64,000 nucleotides of DNA from an uncultured bacterium (GCA_903920455.1 CAIXLY010000025.1:57323-121322), one strand, 5' to 3'. Positions 43,582-52,364 are shown, counted from the stretch's first letter. Notes: generated by a model not told the origin, from the sequence alone. Numbers and translations: made by a program.

Positions 43582-43968
43582 TTACTCATCGAGAAAATCT
43601 CCAATATCCCTTCGGTCTTTTTTAGTGGGTCTTCCAATTTTGGAATGCCGCTTGCCGGAATAGAAACTAGCTGTCTGAAAAGCAATGCGCTCATTTTCTT
43701 CTGCTGGGGTGAGATCTTGGTAATATTTAATTGCCTCACTGTATTGAACCCTTTTTGGTAGGAGTGCAATTACTTTTATGACCCATTTTTTTTCTTCCGT
43801 TTTAACTTCGTATTCATCTCCAATGCGCACAATTCTGGATGCCTTCACAGATTCTTCTTTATTCTTTACCCTTCCTTTTTCGCATGCGGTGGAAGCAGCA
43901 CTTCTTGTTTTGAACAAACGAATTGCCCAAAGGTATTTGTCGATACGAAGTTTTTCTATTTCAGTCAT
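43582..43968 (-). CDS. S4-domain RNA-binding protein, Hsp15-like
   Basis: A 128-residue basic protein. The S4 domain comprises residues 5-70: RIDKYLWAIRLFKTRSAAST, then ACEKGRVKNKEESVKASRIV and GDEYEV. The tail is rich in Lys/Arg (GRPTKKDRRDIGDF). Hsp15 (HslR) binds stalled 50S subunits carrying nascent chains, and this is the closest well-studied relative. It starts nine bases after the M20 peptidase stop, so the two are one transcript. Confidence 0.85.
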   Translation of the reverse strand: MTEIEKLRIDKYLWAIRLFKTRSAASTACEKGRVKNKEESVKASRIVRIGDEYEVKTEEKKWVIKVIALLPKRVQYSEAIKYYQDLTPAEENERIAFQTASFYSGKRHSKIGRPTKKDRRDIGDFLDE

Positions 43969-43977
43969 GCAGTTTTA

Positions 43978-45339
43978 TTACTCACTTAGTTCTGAAAAGA
44001 ATTGATGAAAATAGGGAATGGTCTCTATGCCTTTGTAATAATTATAGAGATCATATTTTTCATTTGGTGAGTGAAGGTTGTCGCTGTCAAGTCCAAATCC
44101 CATGAATACAATTTTCACACCAAGCTCCTTTTCAAACAATGAACAGATTGGAATACTTCCCCCGCCCCTAACTGGCACAGGGGATTTTCCAAATGTGGCT
44201 TCAATGGCTTTTGCTGCTGCCTTGTATCCTATTGAGTCAATAGGTGTTAGGTAGGGTTCTCCACCATGGTGCTCTGTAGCATGAACGATCACACCTTTAG
44301 GTGCAATTTTTTTGAAATAGGCTAAAAGTAATGCAGTGATTTTTTCTGAGGATTGATTGGGTACTAGCCTCGTCGATATTTTAGCAGTGGCTTTGGATGG
44401 GAGTACCGTTTTTGCACCTTCTCCGGTGTATCCACCCCAGATTCCATTGACTTCGAGGGTTGGGCGGATTCCCGTCCTTTCGTTTGTTGTATATCCTTTT
44501 TCGCCATAGGTAGCTTCAATCCCCAAGTCCTTTTTATACTCCTCTTCGTTGAATGGGGCTTTGGCCATTAATTCGCGTTCTGCTTGATTTGATTCGATTA
44601 CATCATCATAAAATCCTGGAATGGTAATGTGGTTATTTTCGTCATGACAGGAAGCGATCATTTTTGCAAGAATTGTTGCGGGGTTCGCTACAGCACCACC
44701 ATAAACGCCACTATGGAGGTCTCGGTTTGGACCAGTGACCTCTACTTCAATATAGCTTAGTCCTCTTACTCCCGTATCAATTGAAGGCGTCTCCATACTG
44801 ATCATGGCGGTGTCACTAATTAGGACCACATTAGCCTTGAGCAAGTCTTTATGGGAGGCCACAAATTTTCCAAGATTCGGTGACCCGATTTCTTCTTCAC
44901 CTTCAATGCAGAATTTGATATTCGTTTTCAGGGTATTGGTCCTTACCATTACTTCAAGAGCTTTCACATGCATGTAGAACTGACCTTTGTCGTCACAGGC
45001 TCCCCGTGCGTAAATCTTACCATCCTTGATTACCGGGTCAAAAGGTCCGCTATGCCACAATTCCAGTGGGTCTGCTGGCTGAACATCATAGTGTCCATAA
45101 ACAAGTACTGTGGGCCAAGTTGGGTCTACAATTTTCTCTCCATAAACTATGGGATGTCCTTCTGTTTCAAAAATAGTTGCCGTGTCAGCACCAGCATTTA
45201 GTAAAGAATTCTTTACAGCCTCTGCGCATGTTAGCATGTCTTTGTTGTGTTCTGACTTAGCACTGATAGAAGGAATTCTCAGTAAGTCCAGCAGTTCGTT
45301 CAGAAATCTTTCTTTGTTCGACTCTAAGTATTCTTTCAT
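43978..45339 (-). CDS. M20-family dipeptidase
   Basis: A 453-residue zinc-dependent peptidase. VYGHYDVQPADPLELW carries the first metal-binding His-x-Asp, ARGACDDKGQFYMHV the bridging Asp, and CIEGEEEIGSPNLG the catalytic Glu and metal Glu. GGAVANPATILAKMI and RGGGSIPI are in the lid and C-terminal catalytic regions. It resembles CNDP-type carnosinases and cytosolic dipeptidases. No signal peptide is present, so it should be cytoplasmic and free amino acids from di- or tripeptides. Confidence 0.88.
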   Translation of the reverse strand: MKEYLESNKERFLNELLDLLRIPSISAKSEHNKDMLTCAEAVKNSLLNAGADTATIFETEGHPIVYGEKIVDPTWPTVLVYGHYDVQPADPLELWHSGPFDPVIKDGKIYARGACDDKGQFYMHVKALEVMVRTNTLKTNIKFCIEGEEEIGSPNLGKFVASHKDLLKANVVLISDTAMISMETPSIDTGVRGLSYIEVEVTGPNRDLHSGVYGGAVANPATILAKMIASCHDENNHITIPGFYDDVIESNQAERELMAKAPFNEEEYKKDLGIEATYGEKGYTTNERTGIRPTLEVNGIWGGYTGEGAKTVLPSKATAKISTRLVPNQSSEKITALLLAYFKKIAPKGVIVHATEHHGGEPYLTPIDSIGYKAAAKAIEATFGKSPVPVRGGGSIPICSLFEKELGVKIVFMGFGLDSDNLHSPNEKYDLYNYYKGIETIPYFHQFFSELSE

Positions 45340-45461
45340 TAAATGATGGTATTAATATTTCAGGATCAATTTGTAAATGCCCCAAGTTGATTGATAAAGC
45401 AGATGATTAGTACATTATTTGAAAGGCATTTACATGGGTCGAAATAATTATGAAGGGATGA

Positions 45462-46193
45462 TTAGCTGTTCTTCTCAAGTCTTTCTTCCACGAATTTCCA
45501 GTTAACCAGGTTAAACCAATTGCTTACATATTCTGCCCGTCTGTTTTGATATTTCAAGTAGTATGCATGTTCCCAAACATCTAGGCCAAGAAGTGGCATG
45601 CCTTTAATTGGTGATACATCCATCAAGGGATTGTCTTGATTTGGCGTTGATCCTATTTGCAAGGCTTTCTTTTCATCCAGGTAAAGCCAAGCCCACCCAC
45701 TTCCAAACCTTGTCATTGCAGCTTCAGTCATTTTGATTTTAAAATTATCATAGTCAGTGAATGTCTTGTTGATGGCATTTTTTAAGGCGCCATCGTGCAG
45801 GGCAGTTCCAGGGGCCTGCATTGATTTCCAAAACAGCTCATGATTATAATGCCCGCCACCATTGTTGCGCATTTTAGCAGAGTAGCCAGAGATATTTGTA
45901 AAGAGATTTTCTAGGCTGATGTCTTTTCCTTTAAGCTCTACAGCGGCAGCATCATTTAGGTTTTTTGTGTACGCTGCTGCATGTTTTGTATAGTGGATTT
46001 CCATAGTCATTGCATCAATCACTGGCTCCAGTGCTTGATAGCTGTATGGCAGGGTCGATTGTTTGAACGTTGGATGATCATCATGAGTTCCAAAAGCCAT
46101 CAAGCCTTTGGGGATAGTGCTCAGTACTCCTGCGGTGATACCTGCTTGGATTGAAGTGGCAATAAACTTTCTTCTAGATGTGTTTTTTTTCAT
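45462..46193 (-). CDS. sodA: Superoxide dismutase (Mn/Fe family) with Tat-type signal
   Basis: A 243-residue enzyme. The first 35 residues form a twin-arginine-type leader (KKNTSRRKFIATSIQAGITA), so export to the periplasm is likely. All four metal ligands are present: H67 (EIHYTKH), H118 (GGGHYNHELFW), D205 and H209 (LDVWEHAYY), plus the gateway tyrosine Y75. The Gly-rich loop GGGH and NQDNPLMD resemble manganese or cambialistic forms more than iron ones. The second histidine of the KHH pair is alanine. It starts five bases upstream of the permease stop and is probably in its operon. Confidence 0.88.
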   Translation of the reverse strand: MKKNTSRRKFIATSIQAGITAGVLSTIPKGLMAFGTHDDHPTFKQSTLPYSYQALEPVIDAMTMEIHYTKHAAAYTKNLNDAAAVELKGKDISLENLFTNISGYSAKMRNNGGGHYNHELFWKSMQAPGTALHDGALKNAINKTFTDYDNFKIKMTEAAMTRFGSGWAWLYLDEKKALQIGSTPNQDNPLMDVSPIKGMPLLGLDVWEHAYYLKYQNRRAEYVSNWFNLVNWKFVEERLEKNS

Positions 46194-46197
46194 GATA

Positions 46198-47661
46198 TTA
46201 TTTGTTCTTGAAATTAGCGTTAAAGAATGATATTTTTCTAAATGAAATATTTTGCATCAGTCGCTTAACCCTGCCGAAGTAAAATTCGTAATTAAATAAT
46301 GCTGAATCGTTCATTGCTTTGTAAACAAGAAAAAAACCAATAGGCAGAAGCGTGTAGCTTGCAAGCCAAATGCCTGCGAAGGGAGAGAGGAGATCTTGGC
46401 GTACAAATTTCTCTCCAAACATGTTAAGCAAATGAAAAATCAGGAAGAATACAACTGCAACCACCAGTGGCATGCCCAGTCCTCCTTTTCTGATAATCGA
46501 CCCAATGGGTGCGCCGATGAGGAATAAGACCATGCAAGCAAAAGATAGCGCAAATTTCTTATGCCATTCAGTGTTGAAGGACCTGAGTTCTTCTTTTCTT
46601 AAACGGTAATCAAGGGCAATGAGGTCCATTGAATTGGTAATCAGGGAAAGTTTATCTGCCGCTCTAGTTCTTACAGATTCTTGGACTGAATCAGGTAGGC
46701 TTTCAAGATAGTGTTTGATTTTTTTGGTTGGTCTGGTTCCCCCTTGTTTCCAGCCCGAAGAGAAATGTTTGCCAAAGAGAAAATATGAAGAGATCTCTCG
46801 CTCCATCCTGTCTGTCGATATTGCTTGAATTGATTTGGTGATTGAATCCATTGATGTATTCAGCTGTTTGACATTCATCATTTGCTGACTGCCCTTAAAC
46901 ATGCTGTCTGGTGTTTTCAAGACATCAAAACTGCTTAGGTCGAGCACTTTTTTATACTTCTTAAATCCTAGCCTATAGTAGTCTGTTTGTAGTGTGTTAA
47001 AGGATCCTTTCTCTTGATACCGCCATCCGTTTTCCAAATCAAACTCAAGGAACTTTTTATCATCACTAACGCTCATGGTTCCTTTTTCTGCCACAATGAT
47101 GTTGTCTTGTAGAGAGTATTGGTTTTCATAGATGATAATATTGCTGATGCTTTTTCCATCACCATCTTTTTTACCAACCTTGATGGCATAGCCAGGAATC
47201 TTATCATAAAAAATTCCTTCTTTGATGTCAAAAGCTGGCTTGGCCACTCTAATATCATAGAGCATGGTCGTAAACTTGAGGTTGGCTACAGGAATGATAA
47301 AGTTTGCTATGAAGAAGGCGAATAGACTAATGACAAATGAAGTGAAGAGCAGCGGGCGCATAAATCGGAGAAGCGGTATGCCGGCTGATTTTATTGCAAC
47401 CAATTCAAAACTTTCTCCAAGATTCCCGAAGGTCATGATGGAAGAAATTAGAATGGATATCGGTAGGGCATAAGTTACAACGGTTGCTGTAACATAGGCG
47501 GTGAGTTCTAAAATACTTGTGAATTCAAGTCCCTTACCAACAAGATCGTCAATGTATTTCCAGAAAAATTGCATCACCAGTACAAAGACTGTGATGAAGA
47601 AGGTCGCTATAAATGGACCAACAAATGCCTTTAGAATGAGTTTATCAAGCTTCTTGAACAT
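46198..47661 (-). CDS. LptF/LptG-family permease
   Basis: A 487-residue inner-membrane protein of the LPS transport complex LptB2FG, which drives LPS toward the outer membrane. Three helices lie within residues 1-125 (KAFVGPFIATFFITVFVLVM; ALPISILISSIMTFGNLGES) and three at the end (FALSFACMVLFLIGAPIGS, MPLVVAVVFFLIFHLL). The periplasmic domain is larger than in E. coli (about 360 total), with an added segment around 235-350 rich in Ser/Lys. Whether it is F or G is not clear. The START-like gene ends two bases before it. Confidence 0.85.
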   Translation of the reverse strand: MFKKLDKLILKAFVGPFIATFFITVFVLVMQFFWKYIDDLVGKGLEFTSILELTAYVTATVVTYALPISILISSIMTFGNLGESFELVAIKSAGIPLLRFMRPLLFTSFVISLFAFFIANFIIPVANLKFTTMLYDIRVAKPAFDIKEGIFYDKIPGYAIKVGKKDGDGKSISNIIIYENQYSLQDNIIVAEKGTMSVSDDKKFLEFDLENGWRYQEKGSFNTLQTDYYRLGFKKYKKVLDLSSFDVLKTPDSMFKGSQQMMNVKQLNTSMDSITKSIQAISTDRMEREISSYFLFGKHFSSGWKQGGTRPTKKIKHYLESLPDSVQESVRTRAADKLSLITNSMDLIALDYRLRKEELRSFNTEWHKKFALSFACMVLFLIGAPIGSIIRKGGLGMPLVVAVVFFLIFHLLNMFGEKFVRQDLLSPFAGIWLASYTLLPIGFFLVYKAMNDSALFNYEFYFGRVKRLMQNISFRKISFFNANFKNK

Positions 47662-47663
47662 GC

Positions 47664-48041
47664 TTAGTTGCCAAGCCTATGAAATAGGTCATGTACTTGA
47701 AAGTCCCAAAGTCTTGTCTGGTCAGCAATTTCTTTCTTTTCTGCGAAGTCTTTAATGACAAGTATGGTTTGATTGCTTACTTCTGATTTCTCAATTGAAA
47801 ACTCAAAGAATTCCTCTTTAGGCATATGAACCCAATGGAAACGAATGAATTTATTTTCTTCTGCCGCAAGTACTTCTGCTCTTTCTGTGGAGCCGTTCCA
47901 GGAAAAACTAAAAACAGTATCTCTCTCATCTACTCTATCAGCAAACCACTCTTGCAGTCCGGCTGGGGTTGAAAGAAATTCATAAAGAATGCTCGGGGAG
48001 CACCTAACCGGAAATTCTATCGAAAACAACTGTTTACTCAT
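47664..48041 (-). CDS. START/SRPBCC-like domain protein
   Basis: A 125-residue cytoplasmic protein. The opening IEFPVRCSPSILYEFLSTPA and GLQEWFADRVDE match the AHSA1/START-like fold (a helix-grip with a hydrophobic cavity), and FSFSWNGSTERAEVL and FIRFHWVHM are its strands. Its ligand is unknown; a similar small protein commonly precedes LptF-type permease genes in Bacteroidota, as I recall. First gene of the reverse run leading to the LptF/G permease and superoxide dismutase. Confidence 0.75.
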   Translation of the reverse strand: MSKQLFSIEFPVRCSPSILYEFLSTPAGLQEWFADRVDERDTVFSFSWNGSTERAEVLAAEENKFIRFHWVHMPKEEFFEFSIEKSEVSNQTILVIKDFAEKKEIADQTRLWDFQVHDLFHRLGN

Positions 48042-48531
48042 GATCTAAATTTGTCTCGGGGCCTTGTTTTGTCTATGTGCCCCTTGCAATGATATATAAA
48101 TAATCCAAGTGTAAAAATATAATTTGATGTTTCTTTCTAACTTTTTTATGAGGATTTTCCCCACTTCCCTTATTGTGTCGCAATGTGCAGATAATCATCC
48201 GGATAGAAGCATTTTTGTCTCTTATTTTACCCTTTGCTCAAGGTTTTAACATTACCATGGCAAATGCCTTGGGCTTAACTTCTGATCATCAATATGAGAT
48301 TGATTCGATTGGCTAGGAATAGTCTCTTTGCCCTGAAAGAACAAATAGGGGCAAACGCAACATGGGTATTTATGCTTGCTTTGCGTCTGGGCACAGAAGA
48401 TTTTACCGCTGATTGCTAAGTTTGAACAGAAGGCTAAAGACTTTTCTCTAGACAAAAAGGTCACACTTAATCATTAACTTTGTCAATCGTGAACATCCCA
48501 GGATGTTCATCTTTTTTTAAAGTAGAATAAC
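48042..48531. other. 490-base gap without a recognised gene; possible structured RNA
   Basis: I see no convincing protein gene. Short frames (a 41-codon forward frame at 48294-48419 and a 70-codon reverse frame at 48252-48464) have no family features. Nearby dyads are ATCAAT-ATGAG-ATTGAT (48288-48304) and TTTGCCC (48327-48333) with GGGCAAA (48349-48355), with ACGCAA (48355-48360) and TTGCGT (48381-48386) overlapping the latter. The stretch ends in a TAACTTTG box (48475-48482) and a strong terminator-like hairpin before ffh. It lies between a divergent pair (START-like and ffh), so both promoters should be here. Confidence 0.4.
48490..48518 (+). terminator. Terminator-like hairpin in the ffh leader
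   Basis: TGAACATCC (48490-48498) pairs perfectly with GGATGTTCA (48501-48509), followed by TC and seven T. It ends 13 bases before the ffh ATG. With the TAACTTTG box at 48475-48482 the transcript would begin almost at this hairpin, so it may end an upstream transcript or attenuate ffh. Confidence 0.7.
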
Positions 48532-49848
48532 ATGTTTGAGAATTTAAGTGATAAGATTGCCTCGGCCTTTAAGCAGATTAAGGGTGAGGGACGAATTACA
48601 GATCTGAATATTGCAAATACCGTCAAGGATATCCGCAAGGCTTTACTGGACGCCGACGTCAACTTCAAGATTGCCAAGGAGTTTACTGATCGGGTAAAGG
48701 ATAAAGCACTTGGTCAAAAAGTGCTGACAGCGGTTAGTCCGGGTCAATTGATGATAAAGATCGTCCAAGACGAACTGACTGAATTGATGGGCGGGGCTGC
48801 AAGTGCTTTTGATATTTCTGGCACGCCTGCTATTATTATGATTGCGGGCCTTCAAGGTTCTGGTAAAACGACCTTTAGTGGGAAGCTTGCCAATTATTTA
48901 AAGACACAAAAAGGCAAGTCGCCATTGCTTGTTGCTGCTGATGTCTATCGCCCGGCGGCTGTAGAGCAGTTAAAGGTATTGGGAGTGCAAATTGGAGTTG
49001 ATGTGTATGCGGAACCAGACAATAAGGATCCTCGTTCGATTGCAGAGAACGCATTAAAGCATGCCAAGGCAAACAATAAAAATATCATCATCATAGATAC
49101 TGCCGGTCGACTTGCTATTGATGAGGAGATGATGAAAGAGGCCGCTGGCCTTAAGGCAGCGCTCAATCCACAAGAAATACTGTTTGTTGTAGACTCCATG
49201 ACGGGTCAAGACGCGGTCAATACGGCAAAGGCCTTTAATGAACGCCTCGATTTCACTGGGGTTGTTTTGACCAAGCTTGATGGCGATACCCGAGGTGGTG
49301 CGGCCTTATCCATCAAGTACACTGTTCAAAAACCAATCAAGTTTGTCAGCAGTGGAGAGAAGATGGAGACCTTGGATGTTTTCCATCCTGATCGGATGGC
49401 CCAGCGTATTTTAGGTATGGGAGACATTACTTCCTTGGTTGAAAAAGCGCAGGCTCAATTTGATGAAGAACAGACTCGAAAAATCGAAAGAAAAATTCGG
49501 AAAAACCAGTTTGATTTTCAGGATTTTCAAGACCAGCTTCAACAAATCAAGAAAATGGGAAACCTTAAAGACTTGATGGGAATGATTCCTGGAATGGGCA
49601 AAGCAGTCAAGGATATTGACATCAGCGACGATGCCTTTAAGGGAGTGGAGTCTATTATCAGTTCCATGACCCCCTTCGAGCGATCCAATCCTGATTCAAT
49701 TGACGCCAATAGAAAGAAGAGAATATCAAAGGGTTGTGGCAGAAATATGGAGGAAATCAATCAGTTTTTTAAGCAGTTTGATCAGATGAAGCAGATGATG
49801 AAAAACATGAACAATATGCCTGCGATGCCGAAATTTGGAAGGCGCTAG
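48532..49848 (+). CDS. ffh: Signal recognition particle protein Ffh
   Basis: The GTPase that binds signal sequences on nascent chains and delivers ribosomes to FtsY. The N domain (1-95; DIRKALLDADVNFKIAKEF) is followed by the G domain with GLQGSGKTTFSGKLA (about 104-118), DVYRPAAVEQL, DTAGRLAIDEEMM and TKLDGDTRGGAAL. The M domain (about 300-438) includes GMIPGMGK and ends with a Met-rich tail (MKQMMKNMNNMPAMPKF). At 438 residues it is normal. The receptor ftsY lies 10.5 kb downstream. The SRP RNA gene is not recognised here. Confidence 0.96.
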   Translation: MFENLSDKIASAFKQIKGEGRITDLNIANTVKDIRKALLDADVNFKIAKEFTDRVKDKALGQKVLTAVSPGQLMIKIVQDELTELMGGAASAFDISGTPAIIMIAGLQGSGKTTFSGKLANYLKTQKGKSPLLVAADVYRPAAVEQLKVLGVQIGVDVYAEPDNKDPRSIAENALKHAKANNKNIIIIDTAGRLAIDEEMMKEAAGLKAALNPQEILFVVDSMTGQDAVNTAKAFNERLDFTGVVLTKLDGDTRGGAALSIKYTVQKPIKFVSSGEKMETLDVFHPDRMAQRILGMGDITSLVEKAQAQFDEEQTRKIERKIRKNQFDFQDFQDQLQQIKKMGNLKDLMGMIPGMGKAVKDIDISDDAFKGVESIISSMTPFERSNPDSIDANRKKRISKGCGRNMEEINQFFKQFDQMKQMMKNMNNMPAMPKFGRR

Positions 49849-49917
49849 GGGAGAAGCCAGTAAGTGGGGTTCTAGAATTTAGCATATCCTATTTTCGGGA
49901 ATTGTATAAACAGATAA

Positions 49918-49949
49918 TTTGGTCATTTCTCATATTCTCCCTACATTTG
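49918..49949 (+). promoter_or_regulatory. Promoter of rpsP
   Basis: TTTG at 49918-49921 and TACATTTG at 49942-49949 are separated by 20 bases, matching the Bacteroidota consensus TTTG-N19/20-TAnnTTTG. Transcription should start near 49954-49957, leaving a leader of about 45 bases before the rpsP ATG. Confidence 0.7.
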
Positions 49950-50001
49950 CGTCCGTATTTAGAAACCTATTTTAATCACCCAAGAAAAATTTTTATTTTT
50001 T

Positions 50002-50559
50002 ATGGCTGTAAAGATCCGACTCCAGCGTCATGGAAGCAAAAAACGCCCTTTCTATTTCATCGTAGTTGCTGACGCACGTGCTCCTCGCGATGGAAAGTTT
50101 ATCCAAAAGATTGGAACTTACAATCCCCTAACTCACCCTGCAACTGTATTGGTTGACCGTCAGAAAGCCCTCGAGTGGTTGGACAACGGTGCACAACCTA
50201 CAGATACAGTTCGCAAGATTCTTTCTACCAAAGGTGTTCTTTATTTAAAGCATTTGTTGCGTGGAGTTGGGCTTGGATTGTTTGATCAAGCTACTGCAAT
50301 GACCAAGTTTGAAACTTGGTTCCAAGAGCAAGAAACAAAAGCAAGAGAACGTCAAGAGGCTGTAGTTCGTGAGCGTCGTGAAAAACGCCGTGATCAAACA
50401 GTTGCTGCTTCCCGCCCTAAGCCTTCCAAAGTAGTTGTTCCTGAAGCAGTTGAAGTAGCCCCTGTGGTTGCATCAGCTCCAGAAGCTGAACCGGCTCCAG
50501 AAGCACCAGCAGTTGAACAAGCTCCAGAAGCACCGGCAGCTGAGGCTCCAGCAGAATAA
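50002..50559 (+). CDS. rpsP: 30S ribosomal protein S16, with long C-terminal tail
   Basis: The S16 core occupies about residues 1-85 ([40 protein letters not shown]). The gene encodes 185 residues, about twice the usual length: a charged helical extension ([19 protein letters not shown]) is followed by an Ala/Pro/Glu-rich tail with repeats such as [12 protein letters not shown]. Long S16 proteins are known in Bacteroidota. Transcribed from a well-formed promoter and followed by a terminator that touches rimM. Confidence 0.94.
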   Translation: MAVKIRLQRHGSKKRPFYFIVVADARAPRDGKFIQKIGTYNPLTHPATVLVDRQKALEWLDNGAQPTDTVRKILSTKGVLYLKHLLRGVGLGLFDQATAMTKFETWFQEQETKARERQEAVVRERREKRRDQTVAASRPKPSKVVVPEAVEVAPVVASAPEAEPAPEAPAVEQAPEAPAAEAPAE

Positions 50560-50578
50560 CTTTATTCAATATAATTTT

Positions 50579-50607
50579 AAAGCCTCGTTTAAAACGGGGC
50601 TTTTTTT
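50579..50607 (+). terminator. Terminator between rpsP and rimM
   Basis: AAAGCCTCGT (50579-50588) pairs with ACGGGGCTTT (50594-50603) with one G-T wobble, and T continues to 50607, ending exactly before the rimM ATG at 50608. It probably reduces, without abolishing, rimM expression relative to S16. Confidence 0.8.
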
Positions 50608-51132
50608 ATGTCCATGGAAAATTATGTAAACATAGGATCAATCGTAGCAACCTTTGGCGTAAAGGGTGAAATGGTATTGAAGCACCATCTTGGTCAATCC
50701 GCTGACCTCACTGGTATTCCTGCGCTGTTCATTGAGACTTCCATGGGTAAGTTCATGCCTTATTTTATTCTATCGGCTAAGGAAAAGTCTGATGAGGAAA
50801 TGCTTGTTGGGTTGGAGGGTGTAGAAAGTCCGGAGAAAGCAAAGTCTCTGTTGCGAAAGAAAGTTTGGCTGAAAGAAGAAGATGTCAAGAAAACAGCCTC
50901 AACTGCAGCCCCAATTTCCTTATTGGGCTTTATGATATATGACAAGAAAAAATTGCTTGGGAAAGTGCTTGAGGTGATTGAGCAACCGTTGCAGATTCTT
51001 CTTCGTATTGAGATTGAGTCGAAAGAAGTTCTAGTTCCCATCAATGAAAGTACGCTGGTCAGTATTGACCACAAGGGGGAGAAAATTTTTGTAAATCTCC
51101 CAGATGGACTTCTCGATATTTATCTAACTTAA
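50608..51132 (+). CDS. rimM: Ribosome maturation factor RimM
   Basis: A 174-residue 16S rRNA processing factor that binds S19 in the 30S head. NIGSIVATFGVKGEMVLKHH is the family start of the N-terminal barrel (about 5-90), and LLGFMIYDKKKLLGKVLEV and VLVPINESTLVSIDH mark the PRC-barrel domain. The ATG at 50614 is an equally possible start; the one at 50608 abuts the rpsP terminator. Two bases separate its stop from the start of the longest dinB frame, so rimM and dinB share a transcript. Confidence 0.92.
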   Translation: MSMENYVNIGSIVATFGVKGEMVLKHHLGQSADLTGIPALFIETSMGKFMPYFILSAKEKSDEEMLVGLEGVESPEKAKSLLRKKVWLKEEDVKKTASTAAPISLLGFMIYDKKKLLGKVLEVIEQPLQILLRIEIESKEVLVPINESTLVSIDHKGEKIFVNLPDGLLDIYLT

Positions 51133-51152
51133 GGTTGGAAATACAACCCAAC

Positions 51153-52295
51153 ATGGCAGGTCACCAGCCCTATATTGCTCATTTTGACCTTGATGCTTTT
51201 TTTGTTTCTGTTGAACGGATTCTTGACCCCTCGTTAGTGGGCAAACCACTGATTCTTGGAGGAAGCCGTGAGCGGGGAGTCGTAAGCACCTGCAGCTATG
51301 AGGCGAGGAAATTTGGAGTGCATTCTGCGATGCCTATGTCTAGGGCATCTTCTCTTTGTCCGCATGCTATTTTCATGAAAGGATCACGCGGCCAGTATAG
51401 CAAATTCTCACAATGGGTCACCGATATCATAGCCGCAAAAGCACCCTTGCTGGAAAAGGCTTCTATTGATGAATTTTATATTGACCTCACCGGGATGGAT
51501 AGGTTCTTTAATCCTTTACAGTGGACCATTGATCTGCGCAATGAAATCATGGACACAACGGGGCTCCCAATCTCATTCGGACTAGCATCAAATAAAATGG
51601 TTGCCAAGATGGCCACCAACGCAGCAAAGCCCAATGGATATATTCAGGTCTTGCCCGGCATGGAGCAGGAATTTCTTGCTCCACTATCAGTAGGAGATAT
51701 ACCTGGAGTTGGAGAACAGATGCTCAAGAGCTTGCATACACTTGGGATCATGACGATACAAGATCTTTCAGCATATCCGAAACATTTGTTGGAGCAATAT
51801 TTTGGAAAGTATGGAGAGGTACTGTCTCAAAAATCAATCGGCATATACAATGGTGCCGTGCATGAATATCATGAGGCCAAGTCTATTTCCACGGAGCATA
51901 CATTTTCAGAGAATACCAAGGATGTCGACTTTTTACTTTCAGCTTTATTGGGCATGACTGAAAAGTTGGGACACGAATTGAGGGAAGACGATAAAATGAC
52001 TCGCTGTGTTACCATCAAAATTAGATATTCAGATTTCGAAACGCATACTAAGCAAAAAGCAATTCACGCTAGCTCCTACGACGACGAGCTAATCAAGGTA
52101 GTAAGAGAGCTTTTTGCACAGTTATACGAAGAAAAGAATTTAGTCAGGCTTATTGGTGTAAGATTTAGTGATCTTGTAGCCAAGAGCGTACAAACCAATC
52201 TCTTTGATAATAGGGTTCAAAAGGATAAATTGTATGGAGCAATCGATGAACTGAAAAACCGTTTTGGCAAAGAATCCCTAGGGAGGGGGCATTGA
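51153..52295 (+). CDS. dinB: DNA polymerase IV (Y-family)
   Basis: Translesion polymerase. From the ATG at 51153 it reads MAGHQPYIAHFDLDAFFVSV with the first metal Asp pair; YEARKFGVHSAMPMSRA, KASIDEFYIDLTGMD with the second catalytic Asp-Glu, SFGLASNKMVAKMATNAAKP and GDIPGVGEQM (HhH) are family features, followed by a little-finger domain to residue 340. A TTG at 51135 in frame would add six residues. The final residues lack an obvious beta-clamp motif, though QTNLFD near 355 is a candidate. Downstream of rimM on the same strand. Confidence 0.92.
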   Translation: MAGHQPYIAHFDLDAFFVSVERILDPSLVGKPLILGGSRERGVVSTCSYEARKFGVHSAMPMSRASSLCPHAIFMKGSRGQYSKFSQWVTDIIAAKAPLLEKASIDEFYIDLTGMDRFFNPLQWTIDLRNEIMDTTGLPISFGLASNKMVAKMATNAAKPNGYIQVLPGMEQEFLAPLSVGDIPGVGEQMLKSLHTLGIMTIQDLSAYPKHLLEQYFGKYGEVLSQKSIGIYNGAVHEYHEAKSISTEHTFSENTKDVDFLLSALLGMTEKLGHELREDDKMTRCVTIKIRYSDFETHTKQKAIHASSYDDELIKVVRELFAQLYEEKNLVRLIGVRFSDLVAKSVQTNLFDNRVQKDKLYGAIDELKNRFGKESLGRGH

Positions 52296-52333
52296 CCGTT
52301 AAGAATTTACTTAATCGTATTAATTCTATCAAA

Positions 52334-52364
52334 TTTGTAGAGTAATAAAATTGTGCTATTTTTA
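52334..52364 (+). promoter_or_regulatory. Promoter of the peroxiredoxin gene
   Basis: TTTG at 52334-52337 and TATTTTTA at 52357-52364 with 19 bases between; one mismatch in the last base of TAnnTTTG. The start should fall near 52370, about 15 bases before the ATG. Confidence 0.55.

Noticed and set aside
48294..48419. 41-codon forward frame in the same gap
   Set aside because: Readable but unlike any family I know, with no promoter or ribosome signal; kept only as part of the unresolved gap.
48252..48464. 70-codon reverse-strand frame in the gap before ffh
   Set aside because: No family motif, odd composition (many Cys, Ser and Gln), and it overlaps dyads and an equally poor forward frame.
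48042..48531. SRP RNA gene beside ffh
   Set aside because: The conserved GGAA-type apical loop and its flanking asymmetric bulge were not found by eye on either strand.
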